NCBI RefSeq assembly: GCF_013395055.1
Contig: NZ_CP058349.1
Location: forward strand, 930,001-994,000
Direction of reading: 5' to 3'
DNA from: Pseudomonas sp. ABC1
GTDB lineage: Bacteria; Pseudomonadota; Gammaproteobacteria; Pseudomonadales; Pseudomonadaceae
DNA: 64,000 nucleotides
Shown: in pieces, positions 50,303-59,819 of the stretch
Layout of the letters: each line of letters starts with the position of its first letter
Numbering within the stretch: position 1 is the first letter of the stretch
Made by a program: the position numbers and the translations under genes
Notes under the pieces: generated by a model
The model's database searches: none
Told to the model about the DNA's origin: nothing
Seen by the model: only the letters and a program-made list of their open reading frames with translations

Positions 50303-51358
50303 TCAAAACAAACTCAACTGTTCGAACTCTCCCCGCAGATCGACCAGGCGTACTCCAACGCCGATCAAGCGCACCGGAATATCGCGACGCGCATAAGCCA
50401 TCGCCAGCAGGTCACGGTAGTGCTCCAGTTCGAGTCCTGCACCCGCCTGCTCCAGGGTCGTCTGGGTAAAGTCGTGGAACTTGAGTTTCACGAACGGCTT
50501 GCCGGGGCGGTAGCTCTCGTCCAGACGAGCCAGGCGGCGCTCCAACTCCTCCAGCAACGCGGGCAACTGCGCCTCGCAGGCCTGGAGATCGGGCAGGTCG
50601 CGGTCGAAGGTGTTTTCCACGCTCATGGACTGGCGCCGATGCTCGGCCGTCACCTCCCGCTCATCGATGCCCCTGGCCAGCCCCCACAAGCGCTCGCCAA
50701 AGGAGCCGAATTCACGCACCAGCGCCAGCCGTTCCCAGCCACGCAAATCTTCACAGGTCGTCACCCCCATCCGCCCGAGCCGCTCGGCGGTGACCTTGCC
50801 GACGCCATGCAGGCGGGCGACCGGCAGCGCTTTCACGAAATCATCCACCTGCCCTGGTGTGATCACGAACAACCCGTCCGGCTTGCGCCAGTCGCTGGCG
50901 ATCTTGGCCAGGAACTTGTTCGGAGCGACGCCGGCCGAGACGGTGATGCGCAACTGCTTCCATACCCGGCGCCGGATGTCCTCGGCGATGCGCGTGGCAC
51001 TGCCGGAAAACTGCGTGCACTGGGTGACGTCCAGATAGGCTTCGTCGAGGGAAAGCGGCTCTATCTGTTCGGTGTAGTCACGGAAAATGCCATGGATCTC
51101 GCGGGAGGCTTCGCGGTAGGCCTCGAAGCGCGGACGAATGATCAGCAGGTCCGGGCACAGCTTGAGCGCCTGGGCCGAGGCCATGGCGGAGCGCACGCCA
51201 TAGGCACGCGCCTCGTAGTTGCAGGTCGCGATCACCCCACGTCGCTCCGCCGCCCCGCCTACGGCAAGAGGACGATTCGCCAGTGAGGGGTCGTCGCGCA
51301 TCTCGATGGCCGCGTAGAAGCAGTCACAATCCACGTGGATGATTTTTCGTTGATCCAT
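50303..51358 (-). CDS. dinB: DNA polymerase IV (Y family, translesion)
   Basis: 351 residues. Catalytic Asp in HVDCDCFYAAIE (about 8-19) and the Asp-Glu pair in SLDEAYLDV (about 102-110). The helix-hairpin-helix and little-finger domains follow. The C-terminus QLSLF looks like a beta-clamp-binding motif. ATG at 51358 fits the family start. I see no canonical CTG-N10-CAG LexA box in the 106 bp upstream. Confidence 0.96.
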   Translation of the reverse strand: MDQRKIIHVDCDCFYAAIEMRDDPSLANRPLAVGGAAERRGVIATCNYEARAYGVRSAMASAQALKLCPDLLIIRPRFEAYREASREIHGIFRDYTEQIEPLSLDEAYLDVTQCTQFSGSATRIAEDIRRRVWKQLRITVSAGVAPNKFLAKIASDWRKPDGLFVITPGQVDDFVKALPVARLHGVGKVTAERLGRMGVTTCEDLRGWERLALVREFGSFGERLWGLARGIDEREVTAEHRRQSMSVENTFDRDLPDLQACEAQLPALLEELERRLARLDESYRPGKPFVKLKFHDFTQTTLEQAGAGLELEHYRDLLAMAYARRDIPVRLIGVGVRLVDLRGEFEQLSLF

Positions 51359-51464
51359 GGCGCCATGATACTGGATCGCGGCGCCAGGCCGCCCATGCGG
51401 CATCACGTACGACGCAACGCCCGACCGCCCATGAAACCTCCGGAGCGGCCGAGCGTATCGACGG

Positions 51465-52190
51465 TCAGGCCTTGGCGCGTTCGGCGGTCAGGTCGATGAG
51501 GGTCGACCAGTTGCTCATCGAAATGAAGTGGCTATACACCAGGTGCAGCCAGCCACGTTCGCGCCAGAGCAGGAAGGTTTCCTGCGGCAGTTGGTTGAAA
51601 CGCGCCTCGTCGATGACCTTGAAGCCGCCCAGGCTGAGTTTTTCGCCCGTGGCCAGCGAGACATCAGCACGGTTGTCGGTCAGCAGGTCGGCCTCGCCCA
51701 GCGCCGCCACGAACTGCTCGGTGAACACGTGGTGGCCCTGGTAGTCACGGCAGAACGCCAGCGCGTTTTCCAGCAGCGGCGTCGGCTTGCCGTCGGCGAA
51801 CAGCGGACGGCCTTCCTCACGGACCACACCCTCGGCGGCGTCATCGATGCACAGGGCATATTCCGACTTGTCCGCATTCTCCATGAATATGAACGGGTAG
51901 CGGCGCACGTAGGCCGGCACATAGCTGGAGTTCCAGGCGCCCTCTTCGTTGACGAAGAGGTTTTCCCCGCCGCGCAGGCCGAGCAGGGCCACCGGCTGCG
52001 GCTTCGCGCCATCGGCGAAGAGGATCGGGTAGTGCTTGCAGGCCTGGGTGAATTCCGCAGCCGCCAGCGGCACCGAGTTGCTGATGCTGGCGAAGCTGTA
52101 GTCGACACGTTCGAGCAGGCCCAGCGTCGCGTCCTGTTCGGCGCGCAGAGGGCGTGGCTGCTTATAGAAAACGGGTTGTGCCTGGGTCAT
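51465..52190 (-). CDS. SapC-family protein
   Basis: 241 residues. PVFYKQPRPLRAEQ near the start and RYPFIFMEN in the middle (about 100-108) are typical of the SapC family. The Campylobacter member is tied to the S-layer; in Pseudomonas the role is unknown. There is no signal peptide. Start candidates are ATG at 52214, 52205 and 52190; the last gives the usual N-terminus. Confidence 0.85.
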   Translation of the reverse strand: MTQAQPVFYKQPRPLRAEQDATLGLLERVDYSFASISNSVPLAAAEFTQACKHYPILFADGAKPQPVALLGLRGGENLFVNEEGAWNSSYVPAYVRRYPFIFMENADKSEYALCIDDAAEGVVREEGRPLFADGKPTPLLENALAFCRDYQGHHVFTEQFVAALGEADLLTDNRADVSLATGEKLSLGGFKVIDEARFNQLPQETFLLWRERGWLHLVYSHFISMSNWSTLIDLTAERAKA

Positions 52191-53039
52191 GTGATCACTC
52201 GTCATTTCGTTCATTGGGTCAAATTCTGTCACGCCGCCCATTACAGGCGGCATGTGGCGCCATCGTCTACACAACCGATCTCCGGATAGCTCTCGCTGGT
52301 CAGTACGCCGGGCGCCCGGTAGGCGTCCAGAGCGTCCCGAGCCACACCTTCCGGCCGGACTTCACGGTCGAACAGCGAGTCGGCACGCCACGATCTAGGC
52401 GATATAGTCATCCCCGCCCCAGGGTGTTTCGTTGATGAAGTAAGGCGAACGCTTGAGCGGCGAGTCGATATTGCGCGCCACTTTGCGGCCACCCACGCCA
52501 CCGATGCTGCCGAACAACCGGGCCGAGACGGCATTCGGCACGGTCAGGCGGGCGACCTGCAGCAACCCGCGGTTGTCCGCAGTGCCCCAGGTGGTGCCGA
52601 TGTTCAGCGCGCCAGTGCCGGAGGCCAGGGCCAGCCAGGTGTACGGAGCATACAAGCCTGGCATGACGATATTGCCGGCCGTCGTGAATACCGCCCGGGT
52701 CGAGAGGATATCGGGGCCTGTACTCGCACCTCATTCCCAGAAAGATCAAGCGCCGGAATAACAGCTTGTTCATCCAGAGGGAGGTCCACGCACAGACAAT
52801 AGCTCTTGGCCACTAGCCTACTTAAATCACCGCGCTTGAATCTGAGCAAATCTGAGAAAACCTGGGCGCATACTCCAATCTGCGGTCAAAGCCTGCGAAG
52901 CAGAGCCTGTGCCACTGGAACTGCCTCCAGCAAAGAAATAAAACCGAAAGTCACATGATTAAATAGTAAATTTCATTTGGAACGCACGAGACAAAAGCCT
53001 AAGATTCGCCAACACAGCCTCCAGAGCCACTTGCGCCAC
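52191..53039. other. Stretch without an intact gene, with gene remnants
   Basis: About 850 bp. The minus strand has coding-like pieces in different frames (52395-52730, and one ending at 52241) that do not join into a gene. The plus strand beyond 52850 turns AT-rich and should hold the promoter of the following cyclase. No RNA gene or repeat was recognised. Confidence 0.5.
52395..52730 (-). pseudogene. Probable fragment of a decayed gene, unidentified
   Basis: The frame from 52730 to the stop at 52395 reads like real protein (STGPDILSTRAVFTTAG ... GGVGGRKVARNIDS ... ETPWGGDDYIA). An in-frame stop at 52731 blocks it, and a second coding-like piece (DLPLDEQAVIPALDLSGNEV) lies directly upstream in another frame. 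This points to a frameshift near 52720. A further coding-like tail (DREVRPEGVARDALDAYR) ends at 52241. I do not recognise the family. Confidence 0.4.
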
Positions 53040-54641
53040 ATGCCCATCCAGCACCTGTTCCGCTCCGACCTACGCCGCCTGATCCTGCTGCTGACCATCA
53101 TCAGCTCCCTGGCGACCCTGGCCAACGCCCTTCACGCAAGCTACCGCGTACAGCGGCAATTACTGATCGACAACACACTGGAGGCCAATCACGCCTACGC
53201 CGCCAAGCTGGCCAACAGCACCGAGGACTTTCTCAAGGCGACACAGCAAGTGCTGGCCTACAGCACACGAATCCTGCGCAAGAACATGGACGACACCGAG
53301 CAATTGCTGGCACAGGCCTCACGCCTGCGCCTGCAATTCAACAGTTTCAACTCTGTCGTCATCACCGATGCCCAGGGCTGGGTGCTGGCCACCTCGCCAG
53401 AAACACTGGAAATAAAAGGCCGACGCCTGACGACCCCCGGCCCGATCCAGGCCTTGCAGGAGCGGCGCCCACTGATCAGCGATCCCTATATCGCCATCAC
53501 CGGACGGCTGGTGATCTTCATATCGAGCCCGATCTTCGATGACGCGGGCGAATACCTGGGCCTGGTCGGCGGCACCCTCTATCTCAACGAAGGCAACATC
53601 CTGCACAACCTGCTCGGCAGCCATTACCACCGTGACGGCTCCTACCTCTATGCCGTCGACCGCAACCGCACCCTGCTCTATCACCCGCAACCGGAACGGG
53701 TCGGCAAGCGTGTAGGAGCGAACCAGGCCATCAGCGACGTGATCAACGGCAAGGATAGCGCCTCGATCATCATCAACAGCGAAGGGACGGAGATGCTGGC
53801 GGGCTATACGCCGATCGGGCTTTCAGGCTGGGGTATCGTTGCCCAGCGCCCGATGGAGGCCACCCTGGCGCCCCTGCACGACCTGATGCTCAAGGTGCTC
53901 AAGAACTCCGCCCCACTGGCCGTACTGACGCTGCTGCTGGCCGGCATCCTGGCACGCAAGATCTCCAAGCCGCTCTGGCAGTTGGCCAAACACGCCGAGG
54001 AAATGGACCACCCGCGCAGTTCCGACTCCATCCAGCGCATCCGCTCCTGGTACTTCGAAGCCGCCGAACTGAAGAAAGCCATGCTGGTCGGCATCAGCCT
54101 GCTGCAACAGAAAATCGGCAAGCTCAATCTGGATATCCAGACCGACCCGCTCACCGGCCTGCAGAACAGACGCGGCCTGGAAAGCGCACTGGAAAGCTGG
54201 GAAGCCTCGGGCCAATCCTTCGCCGCCATCGCGCTGGACATCGACCACTTCAAGCAGGTCAACGACACCCACGGGCACGACATCGGCGACAACGTCATCA
54301 CCCACATGGCCGAACTGATGCGCAGTTGCTCACGTGGCGACGACATTCTCTGCCGCAGCGGTGGCGAGGAATTCCTCATGCTGCTGCCCGGTGCCAGCCC
54401 GGAGATTGCTGCGATGGTGGCCGAACGGCTGCGCAGCAAGGTCGAGTCCAACCTCATCCCCGAGGTCGGGAAAATCACCGTCTCGGCCGGCATCGCCCTC
54501 TGGCCCAATGGCGAGGCAACGCCCAAGCGCACCCTCAAGCTCGCGGACGAAGCGCTCTACCAGGCCAAGCAGAGTGGCCGTAACCGGGTCGTCATCGCCA
54601 ATGGCCGCGACGACGTCGATCAGGCCAGTGCCCGGCCGTAA
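53040..54641 (+). CDS. Membrane diguanylate cyclase with periplasmic Cache-like sensor
   Basis: 533 residues. TM1 lies at about 15-33, a periplasmic double-Cache-like sensor at about 36-285 (RRPLISDPYIAITGRLVIFISSPI is typical), TM2 at about 290-310, a HAMP-like linker and GGDEF from about 370. The active site reads GGEEF (about 441-445), with RGDD five residues earlier as inhibitory site, so the enzyme should be active and product-inhibited. The ligand is unknown. A TTG at 52977 would add 21 polar residues; I prefer the ATG at 53040. Its 3' end overlaps the opposite thioesterase gene by 22 bases. Confidence 0.9.
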   Translation: MPIQHLFRSDLRRLILLLTIISSLATLANALHASYRVQRQLLIDNTLEANHAYAAKLANSTEDFLKATQQVLAYSTRILRKNMDDTEQLLAQASRLRLQFNSFNSVVITDAQGWVLATSPETLEIKGRRLTTPGPIQALQERRPLISDPYIAITGRLVIFISSPIFDDAGEYLGLVGGTLYLNEGNILHNLLGSHYHRDGSYLYAVDRNRTLLYHPQPERVGKRVGANQAISDVINGKDSASIIINSEGTEMLAGYTPIGLSGWGIVAQRPMEATLAPLHDLMLKVLKNSAPLAVLTLLLAGILARKISKPLWQLAKHAEEMDHPRSSDSIQRIRSWYFEAAELKKAMLVGISLLQQKIGKLNLDIQTDPLTGLQNRRGLESALESWEASGQSFAAIALDIDHFKQVNDTHGHDIGDNVITHMAELMRSCSRGDDILCRSGGEEFLMLLPGASPEIAAMVAERLRSKVESNLIPEVGKITVSAGIALWPNGEATPKRTLKLADEALYQAKQSGRNRVVIANGRDDVDQASARP

Positions 54642-55048
54642 CCCTCGACGAACTCCGGCGGCATACGCTTCGGCTTGCCGCTGGACAGCTCGATACAGAC
54701 GAACGTGGTTTCCGCACGCAACAGGACAGCGCCATCCGCCGGCCTGAGCAACTGGAAACGACGCTTCATCTTCAGGCGCTGGTCGGACTCGACGATCCAG
54801 GTCCCCAGTTGCAAATCGTCACCCAGGTAACCTGCCGCCAGGTAATCGATCTCATGCCGCAGCACCGCCATCGCCCGATTCAGGCGGCGGTAGTCATCCA
54901 AATCGAGCCCCAGGCTGCGTGAGTGAGCCCAGGCGCAACGCTCCAGCCAGGTGACATACACGGCATTGTTGGCATGTTCGAGTTCATCGATATGCGCCGC
55001 CTCGACCCTCAGGTCGATGACGAATGCGCCTGGCCGATCCCACACCAT
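54620..55048 (-). CDS. Acyl-CoA thioesterase, 4HBT/hotdog family
   Basis: 142 residues, the usual size. The hotdog motif HIDELEHANNAVYVTWLERCAW-like stretch (about 20-40) contains the Asp/Glu-H-N-N signature, and a RAETTFVCIEL strand lies near 105. It hydrolyses acyl-CoA of unknown chain type. ATG at 55048 has GGGAGG six bases upstream. Confidence 0.88.
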   Translation of the reverse strand: MVWDRPGAFVIDLRVEAAHIDELEHANNAVYVTWLERCAWAHSRSLGLDLDDYRRLNRAMAVLRHEIDYLAAGYLGDDLQLGTWIVESDQRLKMKRRFQLLRPADGAVLLRAETTFVCIELSSGKPKRMPPEFVEGYGRALA

Positions 55049-55123
55049 GCTGACCTCCCAATACACCGGCAAACGACAGACCCCGGATGGCAGCCTGCCG
55101 AGAAAGATCATACCCGTGAAAAC

Positions 55124-55153
55124 AAAAAGGGCCATCTCATGCGAGATGGCCCT
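55124..55153 (-). terminator. Terminator of the Ala/Glu tRNA cluster
   Basis: A perfect stem of 11 pairs (55128-55138 with 55143-55153) and loop ATGC. On the minus strand it is followed by TTTTTG, about 28 bases after the last tRNA. Confidence 0.88.
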
Positions 55154-55180
55154 CTAGTGCCCAAGATGGGCAATCAAAAA

Positions 55181-55256
55181 TGGCGTCCCCTAGGGGACTC
55201 GAACCCCTGTTACCGCCGTGAAAGGGCGGTGTCCTAGGCCACTAGACGAAGGGGAC
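55181..55256 (-). tRNA. tRNA-Glu (TTC), copy 2
   Basis: 76 bases with CCA. Acceptor GTCCCCT, anticodon loop CTTTCAC gives TTC, T loop GGTTCGAGTCC. Identical in sequence to the copy at 55383-55458. Confidence 0.97.
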
Positions 55257-55301
55257 GAAACCTTCGATGAATGAATCGCAGCCTGCGACTCACCGTGGAA
55301 T

Positions 55302-55377
<76 letters not shown>

Positions 55378-55382
55378 GAATA

Positions 55383-55458
55383 TGGCGTCCCCTAGGGGAC
55401 TCGAACCCCTGTTACCGCCGTGAAAGGGCGGTGTCCTAGGCCACTAGACGAAGGGGAC
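55383..55458 (-). tRNA. tRNA-Glu (TTC), copy 1
   Basis: 76 bases with CCA. Anticodon TTC in loop CTTTCAC. It lies only five bases upstream of the second tRNA-Ala. Confidence 0.97.
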
Positions 55459-55519
55459 GCTAACCCTTCTGCAACTCGCCGGCTGGAATCGGCGAATCGC
55501 TAAAACTCATTGAGAGATT

Positions 55520-55595
<76 letters not shown>

Positions 55596-55612
55596 TCTCA
55601 AGGACGGGGCGC

Positions 55613-55641
55613 ATATTAGGGTCAGGCCACTGCCCTGTCAA
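55613..55641 (-). promoter_or_regulatory. Strong sigma-70 promoter of the tRNA cluster
   Basis: On the minus strand TTGACA, 17 bases, TAATAT. The discriminator GCGCCCCG is GC-rich, as in promoters under stringent (ppGpp) control. Confidence 0.88.
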
Positions 55642-56130
55642 CATTATTTTTCGCGCACCGCCAAGATTTTTGAAATCAGAACAATCACTTAAGCGTATCC
55701 GCCTACCACCCAGTGGGGCCCGCAGGCTAGACCGACAGATCGATCTGCCGAATCAGGCCGGCCTGTCCGCTCTCCGTCAGGTACAAACCCGTTTCGCGCA
55801 GTTGGGCCTGGGTGTTGTTACGATCATCGGTGAAACAGCGACGGCTCCTGCAGATCGAGACCTGTGCGGAAGCTGTCTGCATGAAGACCCCGCCCGAATC
55901 AGTAGACATACCTTCTGATCAGCACCGCACCCGATAACTTGCCCCTGAGCCTGAGCAGGCTTACATCATCTAGAAAAGCGAGGGCTGGCCGTTGCGATGA
56001 TCTGCCTCCATTGCTCCAGCGCCCCCACCCTGCGCGGAAGGATTGGAAAGATGAAAAATCCGCGCATACCGGATGCCAGCCCACCTACAGCACCTCGGCA
56101 AAGAGGTTGAAATACATGGAACTGAATGCA
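55642..56130. other. Spacer between fliS and the tRNA cluster; one weak open frame
   Basis: About 490 bp. A 60-codon minus-strand frame (55727-55909) has AGAAGG before its ATG but no recognisable protein. A fliT/fleP chaperone gene, found after fliS in other pseudomonads, is absent here. I see nothing else. Confidence 0.4.
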
Positions 56131-56131
56131 C

Positions 56132-56164
56132 AAAAGCCCGGCACTCACCAGCAGTACCGGGCTT
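56132..56164 (-). terminator. Terminator of the flagellin/cap cluster
   Basis: AAGCCCGG (56134-56141) and CCGGGCTT (56157-56164) pair around a 15-base loop. On the minus strand they are followed by TTTTG, about 18 bases past the fliS stop. Confidence 0.72.
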
Positions 56165-56181
56165 GGATCTACCTGGAGCAC

Positions 56182-56568
56182 TCAGCCTGCGGCAGGCTCC
56201 ACCTCGGGGCCAATGGCAACCCAGGCATCACGAATCTGTACCAGTAACTCCAGCACTTCATTCAGGCTGCCCTGGCTCGTTTCCACAGCCACACCGCCCA
56301 GACGGCGAATCATATAGTCATAGAGCACATCCAAATTCTCGGCGATAGCACCACCCAACTCCTTGTCAAGACTGGCCTGCAAGACACTCAGGATATCCAG
56401 GGTAGAACCGACAGCCAGCCCCCGCACGGCTGCATCTCCCTGCTGCTGCGCCTGCCGAGCTTGGTATACACGCTCTATGGCACCATCAAGCAACAACTGC
56501 ACAGCTCGGTAGTTGCTGACTTCCTGACTGATACTGGTCTGCCTGTAAACATCGATGGGACTGGTCAT
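56182..56568 (-). CDS. fliS: Flagellin export chaperone FliS
   Basis: 128 residues, all helical. VYRQTSISQEVSNYRAVQLLLDGAIERV at the start is family-typical (Tyr near 8 and LLLDGA). It binds the C-terminus of FliC to stop early polymerisation. It begins directly after fliD stops. Confidence 0.95.
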   Translation of the reverse strand: MTSPIDVYRQTSISQEVSNYRAVQLLLDGAIERVYQARQAQQQGDAAVRGLAVGSTLDILSVLQASLDKELGGAIAENLDVLYDYMIRRLGGVAVETSQGSLNEVLELLVQIRDAWVAIGPEVEPAAG

Positions 56569-57957
56569 TTATGAGCTCTTCTTGACGACACCGGGCAAGT
56601 TGGAAAGCGCCGAGGCCAGGCTATTACTGGTGTTGGTGAGCCTAGCTACCATGCTGTCCATGGCGTTGAATTGAGCATAAAGGCGCTTGGTCATGCTCTC
56701 GATACGCAGTGTCAGCTTCTCACGCTGCGCCGTAATGTCCTTGTTGCTGGCTTCAAGCCCAGAAACCCGTTGTGCGAGCACACCACCGGTCTGGTTGAAT
56801 CCATCGACCCGGTCATTCATCCGAGTCATCAAGCCATTCTCACCCGCGAAAAAGTTACCGACAGCATCAAAGTTCTTTTCAAGAGCAGCCTTGAGCTCAT
56901 CATCCTCAATGCCCAGCGTGCCATCCTGCTGGGTTGTAATACCAAGCTGGGACAGCAGACGTACATCCCCCCCCGCGGCAGACACCAGTTCGTTTTGCAA
57001 GCCGGACAAGATGTTGCGAACACTGGAGTCCCCTACCAGCCCACCGGTCAACGGCGTCCCATCCTCGCCGACCTTGGTTACTTTTGTCAGTGAGTTCGCA
57101 GTCTTGACCAGATCGTTGTAAGCACTGACGAACTTTTTGATGTTGGCCGTCACCCCTTCGATGTCCTGTCCTACGGTGACAACCGTTGTCTTGTCCTTAT
57201 CCGCCTTGGCCAGGTTCAGGGTTACATCGGGAATAGCGCCTTCGACCTTGTTGGTGGCACTTTCGAGCGAAAGACCATCCACAGTGAACTTGGCATTTTG
57301 GGCACGCTCAAGCACGCCCGCACCTGGTCCGGCCACATTGTTCGAGCCGATGTTCAAACGGCTATCGACGCCATCCGCCTCAATGAGAACATCCTTGTCT
57401 GCCCCTGTATTGGTCGAGGACAGTACCAGGCGTGTCTCGCCATTGCTCGGATTGGTCAGCAGGTTGGCACTGACCCCTTTGTCCTTCAGTGCCGCATTGA
57501 TCGCATCTCGTACGTCACTCAAGGATGCGCCTTCTGCGATGTCTACGCTGACACCACTGTCGCTGCTGCCGACCTTGACGGTCAACTGCCCTGCTGAGCC
57601 TGTCTTGAAGTCATCATCAAGCACAGCTGTCGCAGTCTTGCTGCCAGTGGCTAGCTGCTCCACTTTGACGGCGTAACTACCAGATTGCGCTGTTTTGTCT
57701 GCTGTGACCGTCAGCAATTCTTCATTGGATGACTTGCCCGAGCGGTTCTGGAACAACTTGACATCATTCAGGTCCTTGAGCGCGCTCTGAAAAGAAGTCA
57801 AGGAATTGCGGAGGGTTCCCAGCGCAGTGATCTTTGTGGTGTTGGCAGTGGTCAAGCGCGTCAGTTGGGCTTCTTTAGGTGCCTTTTCTGCTGCGATCAA
57901 GGTCGAGACCATCGTGTCGATGTTCATTCCTGAACCGATGCCTGTAATACCTGCCAT
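56569..57957 (-). CDS. fliD: Flagellar hook-associated protein 2 (filament cap) FliD
   Basis: 462 residues. N-terminal GIGSGMNIDTMVSTLIAAEKAP and the C-terminal coiled coil (about 405-445) are the conserved D0/D1 parts; the centre is variable. A pentamer caps the filament and aids flagellin folding. GAGGTGG precedes the ATG. Confidence 0.96.
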   Translation of the reverse strand: MAGITGIGSGMNIDTMVSTLIAAEKAPKEAQLTRLTTANTTKITALGTLRNSLTSFQSALKDLNDVKLFQNRSGKSSNEELLTVTADKTAQSGSYAVKVEQLATGSKTATAVLDDDFKTGSAGQLTVKVGSSDSGVSVDIAEGASLSDVRDAINAALKDKGVSANLLTNPSNGETRLVLSSTNTGADKDVLIEADGVDSRLNIGSNNVAGPGAGVLERAQNAKFTVDGLSLESATNKVEGAIPDVTLNLAKADKDKTTVVTVGQDIEGVTANIKKFVSAYNDLVKTANSLTKVTKVGEDGTPLTGGLVGDSSVRNILSGLQNELVSAAGGDVRLLSQLGITTQQDGTLGIEDDELKAALEKNFDAVGNFFAGENGLMTRMNDRVDGFNQTGGVLAQRVSGLEASNKDITAQREKLTLRIESMTKRLYAQFNAMDSMVARLTNTSNSLASALSNLPGVVKKSS

Positions 57958-58035
57958 TTCACCACCTCGTCATGGAGTTGACACTTTAGTTTGCGTGAGA
58001 ATACATGAAGCAATAATCAGACCGAGGAAAATGGC

Positions 58036-58410
58036 TCAGGCCTTGGCCTTGAATAACAGGCTACGTGCCTCTTCCAGGTTTTCAGCCAGACGCAGCGCTT
58101 CTTCAGACGGAATCTGGCGAATGATCTCGCCAGAGGCCCGATCAGTCACCTTGACGACCATCTTGCCACTGGAATCGTCCAGATCAAAGTTCAGATCACG
58201 ACGGATGGTCTGGACAAAATCCTTGATGCTGGAAACAGCCTCTTCGACAGATTCGACGCGCGCAGGTTTTTCCTGGGCCACGCTGGCTTTTTCAACACCC
58301 GCCACGGTACCTGAGTCAGCTTGTCTGGCTGCGGTACCGCGCAAGCCATCCTGGACAGCCTGAGGGGCTGGTGTATTGCCGGGCAGGCGGTTGGAAAGTG
58401 CAATATCCAT
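58036..58410 (-). CDS. flaG: FlaG family protein
   Basis: 124 residues. The C-terminal half holds the FlaG domain (DLNFDLDDSSGKMVVKV then GEIIRQIPSEEALRLAE). It sits between fliC and fliD as in other pseudomonads, where FlaG affects filament length. GAGGTGATGAA precedes the ATG. Confidence 0.93.
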   Translation of the reverse strand: MDIALSNRLPGNTPAPQAVQDGLRGTAARQADSGTVAGVEKASVAQEKPARVESVEEAVSSIKDFVQTIRRDLNFDLDDSSGKMVVKVTDRASGEIIRQIPSEEALRLAENLEEARSLLFKAKA

Positions 58411-58487
58411 TTCATCACCTCACAAAGGCAAAACGGGAGGAAGCGCCAAGCACTTCCCCCCGCAGTCATTGCAGACCTTGTTTCAGT

Positions 58488-59699
58488 TTACTGCAGGAGG
58501 CTGAGCACCGCCTGCGGCAACTGGTTGGCCTGGGCCAGAATCGCAGTACCGGCTTGTTGCAGGATCTGGTTCTTGCTCAGCGCGGCGGTTTCAGCGGCGT
58601 AATCGGTATCCTGGATACGACCCTTGGCTGCCGCAACGTTCTCGCCGATATTCTGCAGGTTGGCGATGGTATTTTCGAAGCGGTTCTGCACCGCACCCAG
58701 ATCGGCCCGCTGGTTATCGATCTGCTTGATGGCATCGTCGATTACCAGAACTGCAGCCTGAGCCCCGGCGGCATTGCTGATATTGATATCTTTCACCCGA
58801 TTCGCCGTAGCAGCTACCGGCTGCGTAGTGGAAAGATCCTGTGCTATACGGGCAGCACCTGTCGCAGTCGCGGGCGCCGGAGCGTCGGTGAACGCACCAA
58901 TGTTCGTTACCGCAATACCACCTTCAGAGTCTGCCTTGACGACAGCCTTCCATGCACCACTTGCATCCTTACTGATACCAATGCCCAGGTTGGCATCGTT
59001 GATGGCCGCCGCGATTTTCTCTGTTACGACAGCTGCAGAGTCGCCCTGTTTGAGTGCAACATCCACCTTGACGGTTTTGGCCGTACCACCACCCGCGGCT
59101 GCCGATGTTGTAATTTCTACGGTGCCCACTCCGCCACTTGCCGTAGCGCCAGCAGTGGCAGCCGCGAAAGACGCCTCGAAGTAGTTTCCTTTCAGGGATT
59201 CGGTGTTCATCTTGTCGATGCCGACACTGATGATTTCGTTGGCAGCAGCTCCCACCTGGAAACTGGTGGTTCCGAAAGTGCCATCCAGCAACTGACGACC
59301 ACCGAAGGTGGTGGTATTGCTGATACGGTCCAGCTCTTTCTTCAACTGGGACACTTCATCATTCAGCGCGGTGCGCTCGGACTTGCTGTTGGAGCCGTTG
59401 GCTGCCTGCAGGGACAGGTCACGCATACGTTGCAGGATATTGGTGGACTGCTGCAGAGCACCCTCGGCGGTCTGAGCCATGGAGATACCGTCGTTGGAGT
59501 TCTTCACCGCAACGTTGAGGCCGCTGATCTGGCTGCCCAGACGGTTGGCGATCTGCAGGCCGGCGGCATCATCCTTGGCGCTGTTGATGCGGCTACCGGT
59601 GGACAGGCGCTGCATGGTGGTGTTGAGCGCGTTGGACGAGTTGCTGAGGTTGCGCTGAGTGTTCAGGGAAGCAACGTTAGTATTGACGGTCAAAGCCAT
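58488..59699 (-). CDS. fliC: Flagellin
   Basis: 403 residues. Conserved N-terminal ALTVNTNVASLNTQRNL and C-terminal ANQLPQAVLSLLQ flank a variable middle (about 170-290) that is rich in Ala, Thr, Gly and Ser. The Ser/Thr-rich middle is the usual site of O-glycosylation, which fits the large glycosyltransferase gene next door. It has its own FliA-type promoter. GGAGGAC precedes the ATG. Confidence 0.97.
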   Translation of the reverse strand: MALTVNTNVASLNTQRNLSNSSNALNTTMQRLSTGSRINSAKDDAAGLQIANRLGSQISGLNVAVKNSNDGISMAQTAEGALQQSTNILQRMRDLSLQAANGSNSKSERTALNDEVSQLKKELDRISNTTTFGGRQLLDGTFGTTSFQVGAAANEIISVGIDKMNTESLKGNYFEASFAAATAGATASGGVGTVEITTSAAAGGGTAKTVKVDVALKQGDSAAVVTEKIAAAINDANLGIGISKDASGAWKAVVKADSEGGIAVTNIGAFTDAPAPATATGAARIAQDLSTTQPVAATANRVKDINISNAAGAQAAVLVIDDAIKQIDNQRADLGAVQNRFENTIANLQNIGENVAAAKGRIQDTDYAAETAALSKNQILQQAGTAILAQANQLPQAVLSLLQ

Positions 59700-59792
59700 G
59701 ATGTTTGTCCTCCATCGGACCTAGCTTGTTTGCCTGGTTGCGAGCTCGGTGAGCGCTGTAACCAGGCACCATGAAGTTCGCATTCAAACTTG

Positions 59793-59819
59793 TTATCGGC
59801 GCATTTCCGTCGAGCTTTA
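59793..59819 (-). promoter_or_regulatory. Sigma-28 (FliA) promoter of fliC
   Basis: On the minus strand TAAAG followed by CTC, 11 bases and GCCGATAA. This is an almost perfect match to the flagellar sigma-28 consensus TAAAGTTT-N11-GCCGATAA and sits about 95 bases before the fliC start. Confidence 0.93.

Noticed and set aside
51359..51464. Search for an SOS (LexA) box before dinB
   Set aside because: The nearest match is CTG-N11-CAG, and no canonical CTG-N10-CAG was found.
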